Assembly: GCF_002899455.1 (NCBI RefSeq)
Contig: NZ_PPFB01000001.1
Location: forward strand, 4,749,001 to 4,813,000
DNA from: Streptomyces sp. DH-12
GTDB taxonomy: Bacteria; Actinomycetota; Actinomycetes; Streptomycetales; Streptomycetaceae
DNA length: 64,000 nucleotides
Direction: 5' to 3'
The position numbers were made by a program, and so were the translations under genes. The notes beneath the pieces were generated by a model. The model was not told the origin of the DNA. It made no database searches and saw only the letters and a program-made list of their open reading frames with translations. The number at the start of each line of letters is the position of its first letter. The first letter of the stretch is position 1. This document shows, piece after piece, positions 59,996 to 64,000 of the stretch.

Positions 59996-60460
59996 GAGTC
60001 ATCCCCCCACACGCGGCACGCGCGCGTGTTTCGTTGCTTCCTAGCGTCCGCGCCGGTCCCCTCGACCTCCGGACGTGTCAGTGGTGGACCGCGGTCACCA
60101 GATCACGCACACCTTATAGACACGAGCCCGTGTCCTTCCGGTTGCGTGACCCCCTCCGGCGCCGGCGCGGGGAGACGGGGTCCTTTACCCCGCCCCGGCC
60201 GACGGCCGGCTCCCCCCGATCCCCCCGACGGCCGCGACGGCACGGCCGTGTGAAGGGACCAGGGTCCCGGTTCGCTCCTCATGATCGCAAGGTGCGAAAC
60301 ACGGTGCAGACCGGGCATGGGCGACCTAAGGGACGCCTGAGGGTGGCCTGCGATGTCACAGTTCCGTACGGGGCGCGAGAGCGTGGCGCTCAACGGCGGC
60401 GAGAGAGTTTCCGGCCAAAAAGCGGCGGGCCCCTCGTCCACGAGGGGCCCGCCGTGTCGG
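59996..60460 (-). other. Upstream region of cslA
   Basis: 465 bp between tRNA-Lys and cslA, holding the tRNA terminator at its right end. On the minus strand a TAGGAA box lies near 60040, possibly the cslA -10. Fragments of plus-strand ORFs here are not supported. Confidence 0.4.
60416..60454 (-). terminator. Intrinsic terminator of tRNA-Lys
   Basis: On the minus strand, 14-bp arms (CGGCGGGCCCCTCG and complement) with TGGA loop, followed by CTTTTT. Confidence 0.88.
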
Positions 60461-60534
60461 TGCGCCGCCAGGGACTCGAACCCCGGACCCGCTGATTAAG
60501 AGTCAGCTGCTCTAACCAACTGAGCTAGCGGCGC
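60461..60534 (-). tRNA. tRNA-Lys (anticodon CUU)
   Basis: 74 nt on the minus strand: GCGCCGC acceptor, D-arm AGCTCAGTTGGTTAGAGC, anticodon stem GCTGA/TCAGC around CTCTTAA (CTT), T-arm GGTTCGAGTCC, discriminator A. Confidence 0.96.
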
Positions 60535-60729
60535 CTGCTGACGGCAGAACTCTACAGGACTCCGGGACGTGCTCGTGACGGCTCCGGCCCGGCGGCCCGC
60601 CCCGGCGCATCCGGAGGACGGGGCCTTTACGTCATTCGGACCGTCAAAATGCGCGCCCGGAGGACCGTTGGGACACTGACCGTCGTGCGCGGATGCGGAG
60701 AAACGTTCCGGGAATGTGAGGTCAATCGC

Positions 60730-62043
60730 ATGGGGTCTCCGGTGTGCGAGGAATGCGGTCCGGCCGGAGACCGCGCGTCCCCCGGGTGCGGGCGGGAAGG
60801 ACGGGAGCGGCCGCTGCCCCGTGCCGGGCGGCGCTCGCCGGGGCGCCGCGCCGCCCTCGTGGTGGCCGCGGTCACGTCCGCCGTGTTCGGCACCCATCCG
60901 GTCCCCGCGGTCGCCGCCCATGACGCCCGGGTCTCCACGGGCCAGGGCGTTCCCGCAGGTCAGGGCAGCGGCGGCGGGCAGGGGGCGCCGGGTCCGCTGT
61001 TCGGGGCCGACGGCCGCACGGGTTCCGCGACGCCGCCCGGCGGCCCGGTGACGATCCCCGCCATCAGCCGGACGGACATCATCGGGCGGGCCGCCGCCTG
61101 GGTCAGCCAGAAGGTCCCCTACAGCGTGTCCTCCCACTGGTCCGACGGATACCGGCAGGACTGCTCGGGCTATGTGTCGATGGCCTGGAAACTGCCCGGC
61201 AACGAATGGACGGGCAGCCTCGCGCAATACGCCGACGAAATCACCAAGGCGGAACTCCGGCCGGGCGACATCCTCCTGTTCCACAATGCGGCCGATCCGT
61301 ACAACGGTTCGCACGTCGTCATTTTCGGCGGGTGGACCGACTCCGCCCGCACCCAGTACGTCGCCTACGAGCAGACCCCGCCGCACACCCGCCGGATGAC
61401 CACGCCGTACGCCTACTGGAACAACTCGGCGCGCTATGTGCCGTACCGCTACAAGGGGGTGACCGACGGGGCGGCGGGAGCGGCTTCGGAGGCCGCCGCA
61501 GCCGCCCGGCCCGCGTCTTCGGCCGAGCCGCCGGTGGCGGATTCCCGACCCGGCCCCGAGGGTGCGGACACCGTGGAGCCCGGCGGCGACGAGCTCGTGC
61601 CCGCCGCGCCCGCCGTGCCGGAGGGCCCGCTCGGAGCGGGCGCCGGGGACGGGACGGCCCCCGTGGCGCCGGCGCGGCGGGGCGTCGCCGTGGACGGTGC
61701 TCCGGGCCCGCCGGCCGGGCGGTCCGGCGGGGCGCCGCACCCCTCAAACGGAGGTTCCGCTTCTGCTCCGGCCGGCCCTCTCGCCGCGCCCGCCCCGCAC
61801 GGGGTGCCGGGCTCTCCGGGCCGTGCGGCGTCCCGCCCGGGAGCGGAGAACGCACCCGTCACCCGGCTGGGCCGGGAGCCGGCGGCGAAGGGGCCCGTGC
61901 GGTGCCGCCACCAGGAGCCGGGCCCGCGCCGGAGCGAGGAGGACCGCCGCGACGCGGCCGGCTTCCAGCGGGCGCGGGGCCTGCGCGGCGGGGCGGCCGA
62001 CGGCGTCCCGGAGCCGGGGGCCGGGCAGCGGCTCCTCGCCTGA
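60730..62043 (+). CDS. Secreted NlpC/P60-like (CHAP-type) protein
   Basis: 437 residues. The N-terminus carries four Cys (SPVCEECG, GCG) before a signal-type helix (RRAALVVAAVTSAVFG). The catalytic region has IGRAAAWVSQKVPYSVSSHW, DGYRQDCSGYVSMAWKLPGN (Cys), GDILLFHNAADPYNGSHVVI (His) and VAYEQTPPHTRR. The remaining 200 residues are Pro/Ala/Gly-rich and low complexity. It may cleave peptidoglycan peptides. ATG 60730 chosen; GTGAGG lies upstream. Its full Cys-rich start before the signal helix is odd, so the true start may be further down. Confidence 0.82.
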   Translation: MGSPVCEECGPAGDRASPGCGREGRERPLPRAGRRSPGRRAALVVAAVTSAVFGTHPVPAVAAHDARVSTGQGVPAGQGSGGGQGAPGPLFGADGRTGSATPPGGPVTIPAISRTDIIGRAAAWVSQKVPYSVSSHWSDGYRQDCSGYVSMAWKLPGNEWTGSLAQYADEITKAELRPGDILLFHNAADPYNGSHVVIFGGWTDSARTQYVAYEQTPPHTRRMTTPYAYWNNSARYVPYRYKGVTDGAAGAASEAAAAARPASSAEPPVADSRPGPEGADTVEPGGDELVPAAPAVPEGPLGAGAGDGTAPVAPARRGVAVDGAPGPPAGRSGGAPHPSNGGSASAPAGPLAAPAPHGVPGSPGRAASRPGAENAPVTRLGREPAAKGPVRCRHQEPGPRRSEEDRRDAAGFQRARGLRGGAADGVPEPGAGQRLLA

Positions 62044-62121
62044 ACCGACCGGGGCGCCGGGCGTCCGCCCCCGCCCGAGTCCCTCGATGTGACGCGTCTG
62101 GCGCGGAGGCTGGAGGCACGC

Positions 62122-63270
62122 ATGACCACCACGACACCCCACGTCCCCGAGCACGTCCCCGAGTCCGAGGGGCCGGCGGACGCCGTGGCCGGCCGCCCGG
62201 TCCGGCTGATCCACACCGAGTCCACCACCGAGATCCCCGTCCACCTGCTGTTCCGCGAGGAGCCCGTGCCCGCACCGCCCCCGGCGGAGGTCGAGCCGCG
62301 GCCCGCGGCCGGCGCCCGCCGCCCCGACGCCGGCCGGGACGACCGGGACACCCGGGACCTCAGGGTGCGGGCCCGCGCCGCCGCGCCCGGCGTCGACCCG
62401 GCGATCGTGGAGCGGCCCGCCCGGGTGCTGCCGGGCATCGCGGGCGTGATCGCGGGGGTGTGCGGCACGGCGGGCTGCGTGGCCACGGCGTGGTGGGCGG
62501 GGGTGCTGCCGCCCCTGGCCGCGGAGGCGCTCGGCCTGTCCGTCCGGGCCGGCGGCCCCGGTCCCGCGCAGTGGGCGGCGTTCGCCGGGGCCGGGGCGCT
62601 CGGGCTGTTCGGCTTCGGCGGACTGGCCCGCGGGCGGACCGGGCGGGCCTGGGTGCTCGGGCTGTTCGGCCGCTACCGGGGGACCGTGCGGGGCACCGGA
62701 CTGCTGTGGGTGAACCCGCTGTTGCTGCGCCGCCGGGTCGACGTGCGGCTGCGGCACTGGCGCGGCGGGCCGCTGCCGGCGGCCGACCGCGGCGGGGTCG
62801 CGCTGCGGGTGGCCGTGCAGGTGGTGTGGCGGGTGCGGGACACCGCGCGGGCGACGCTGGGGGTGCAGGACCACGAGGGGTACCTGCGGGCGTGCGTGGA
62901 GGCGGCGTTGCTGCGGGTGCCGGTGGCGGCGCCGGGCGCCGGGCGGGGCGCGGTGCAGACGACGCAGGACGCGCTGACCCGGCTGGTCGCGGCGGACGCC
63001 GGGCCGGTGGGGGTGGAGGTCCTGGCGGTGCGTCCGCTGCGGGTGGAGTACGCGCCGGAGGTGGCCGCCGCGATGCACCGGCGCCGGATCGCGGCGCTGG
63101 ACGCCCGGCACCGGGCGAGCGTGATCGGCTCGGTCGTGGACTCGGTGGAGGACACCGTGACCCGGCTGACCATGCGCGGTCTGGTGGACCTGGACGACTG
63201 CGAGCGCAAGGTGCTGGTGAAGGACCTGACGGTGGCGTTCTGCGCGGGGCGGGGCGAGACCGGGCCATGA
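62122..63270 (+). CDS. SPFH/Band 7 domain membrane protein
   Basis: 382 residues from ATG 62122 (CTGGAGG upstream). Disordered N-terminus, two helices (VLPGIAGVIAGVCGTAGCVA TAWWAG; WAAFAGAGALGLFGFGGLA), then the SPFH domain: GRYRGTVRGTGLLWVNPLLL, VAVQVVWRVRDTARATLGVQ, and the helical end SVVDSVEDTVTRLTMRGL. SPFH proteins form membrane scaffolds. Extremely Arg/Ala-rich. The GTG 62089 is the alternative start. Confidence 0.85.
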   Translation: MTTTTPHVPEHVPESEGPADAVAGRPVRLIHTESTTEIPVHLLFREEPVPAPPPAEVEPRPAAGARRPDAGRDDRDTRDLRVRARAAAPGVDPAIVERPARVLPGIAGVIAGVCGTAGCVATAWWAGVLPPLAAEALGLSVRAGGPGPAQWAAFAGAGALGLFGFGGLARGRTGRAWVLGLFGRYRGTVRGTGLLWVNPLLLRRRVDVRLRHWRGGPLPAADRGGVALRVAVQVVWRVRDTARATLGVQDHEGYLRACVEAALLRVPVAAPGAGRGAVQTTQDALTRLVAADAGPVGVEVLAVRPLRVEYAPEVAAAMHRRRIAALDARHRASVIGSVVDSVEDTVTRLTMRGLVDLDDCERKVLVKDLTVAFCAGRGETGP

Positions 63271-63365
63271 GCGGCGGGGAAAGGCCGGGAAAGGACGGGG
63301 GAGGCGGGGAGAACAAGCCCTGTGATTGGTATGGACATGTTCAACCAACGTCCTTACTCTGAGCC

Positions 63366-63379
63366 TTGGTCTAGACCTG
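63366..63379 (+). promoter_or_regulatory. DasR-like operator upstream of LPMO gene
   Basis: TTGGTCTAGACCTG, with TGGTCTAGACC identical to the dre core. It lies 37 bp upstream of the LPMO ATG and just after a TACTCT box (63355-63360), where a bound repressor would block transcription. Confidence 0.78.
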
Positions 63380-63416
63380 CACTCTGAACACTCCCCCACA
63401 CTCCAGGAGCGGCAGC

Positions 63417-64000
63417 ATGCGTAAACGGACCAAGTTGTACGCGGCCGCGGTGGGACTGGCCACGACCGGAGCGCTCATGCTCTCCTCCGGCGGGGCCAGC
63501 GGCCACGGCTACACCGACCTGCCGGTCAGCAGGCAGAAGCTCTGCCAGAACGGCTCGGTCTCCAATTGCGGCGCCATCCAGTGGGAGCCGCAGAGCGTCG
63601 AGGGCCCGAAGGGCTTCCCGGCAGGCGGCCCCGCCGACGGCAGGCTCTGTTCGGCCGGCAACGCGCCCTTCGCCGCGCTCGACGCCCCGCGCACGCCGTC
63701 GGGCGGCGCCTGGCCGACCACCCGGGTCACCGGTGGCCAGAACTACACCTTCCGGTGGCAGTTCACGGCCATGCACGCCACGACCGACTTCAAGTACTAC
63801 ATCACCAAGCCGGGCTGGAACCAGAACCACAACCTGTCCCGGTCCGACCTCAACCTCACGCCGTTCCTGACCGTCCCCTACAACGGCCAGCGTCCGCCGC
63901 AGACCCTGTCGCACAGCGGCCGGCTGCCCACCGGGCTCAGCGGTCACCACGTGATCCTCGCGGTGTGGACGGTCCACGACACGGGCAACGCGTTCTACGC
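63417..64000 (+). CDS. AA10 lytic polysaccharide monooxygenase, chitin-active type (3' end outside window)
   Basis: At least 194 residues are visible. Signal peptide (LYAAAVGLATTGALMLSSGG ASG) followed by HGYTDLPVSRQKLCQNG: the mature N-terminal His is one half of the copper His brace. The second His lies in RWQFTAMHATTDFKYYITKP. Four Cys give two disulfides. It cleaves chitin oxidatively outside the cell. CAGGAGCGGC precedes ATG 63417. The dre site upstream fits control by DasR together with the nag genes of this window. Confidence 0.93.
   Translation, partial: MRKRTKLYAAAVGLATTGALMLSSGGASGHGYTDLPVSRQKLCQNGSVSNCGAIQWEPQSVEGPKGFPAGGPADGRLCSAGNAPFAALDAPRTPSGGAWPTTRVTGGQNYTFRWQFTAMHATTDFKYYITKPGWNQNHNLSRSDLNLTPFLTVPYNGQRPPQTLSHSGRLPTGLSGHHVILAVWTVHDTGNAFY

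Noticed and set aside
60535..60729. Possible c-di-AMP (ydaO) riboswitch before the NlpC/P60-like gene
   Set aside because: Such genes often have one, but the gap is short and lacks its conserved blocks.

Overview
The window looks like chromosome from a Streptomyces or very close relative. GC content is very high and codon third positions are GC-biased. GTG and TTG starts are common. Typical streptomycete families are present: XRE/DUF397 regulator pairs, DasR-type operators, CslA/GlxA, DUF2017 and DUF1707 proteins, and a class F sortase. From memory, the gene order at the nag locus and at cslA/glxA resembles the S. coelicolor chromosome; no alignment was run.

0-9.4 kb: a partial nicotinate phosphoribosyltransferase, ClpS with a DUF2017 protein, two amino-acid carriers, and a protein-bound cysteine pathway (JAMM protease, CysO carrier, CysM synthase) with a tiny Cys-ending leader peptide in front of cysO; then an MBL-fold hydrolase. 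9.4-17.2 kb: N-acetylglucosamine PTS genes nagE2, nagE1 and nagF with DasR-like operators, then rph, a lipoprotein, rdgB, tRNA-Leu, a broken HNH gene, a peroxiredoxin, a GroES-like protein, and an SMR exporter behind a guanidine-III riboswitch. 17.2-33.3 kb: a class A PBP, a three-gene ABC exporter, a GDSL lipase/esterase, DUF445, an MFS sugar carrier, Hsp20 and small regulatory or acetyltransferase genes.

33.3-44.1 kb is accessory. It opens with gene debris: an orphan DUF397 remnant and a duplicated acetyltransferase tail. An XRE/DUF397/ATPase regulatory trio and a coiled-coil HTH protein follow. Next is a candidate DNA-modification/defence cassette: winged-helix plus Cys4 (degenerate HNH) protein, ParB-like protein, SNF2 ATPase, Vsr-type nuclease, and a convergent C5-cytosine methyltransferase whose 3' end overlaps vsr by 75 bp. 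I cannot match this combination to a named defence system from memory; it is the strongest candidate for something undescribed.

44.1-64 kb returns to core-like content: an alpha/beta hydrolase under a perfect palindromic operator, a SEC-C protein, a YidC paralogue, a secreted trypsin-like protease, a ROK repressor divergent from a Gfo/Idh oxidoreductase, a HAD phosphatase, a surface protein with its class F sortase, and the hyphal-tip glucan locus (GH6, GlxA copper oxidase, CslA synthase). Then come tRNA-Lys, an NlpC/P60-like secreted protein, an SPFH protein, and a chitin-active AA10 LPMO cut by the window edge. DasR-like sites at nagE2, at nagE1/nagF and at the LPMO suggest that chitin breakdown and GlcNAc uptake share one regulator across the window.
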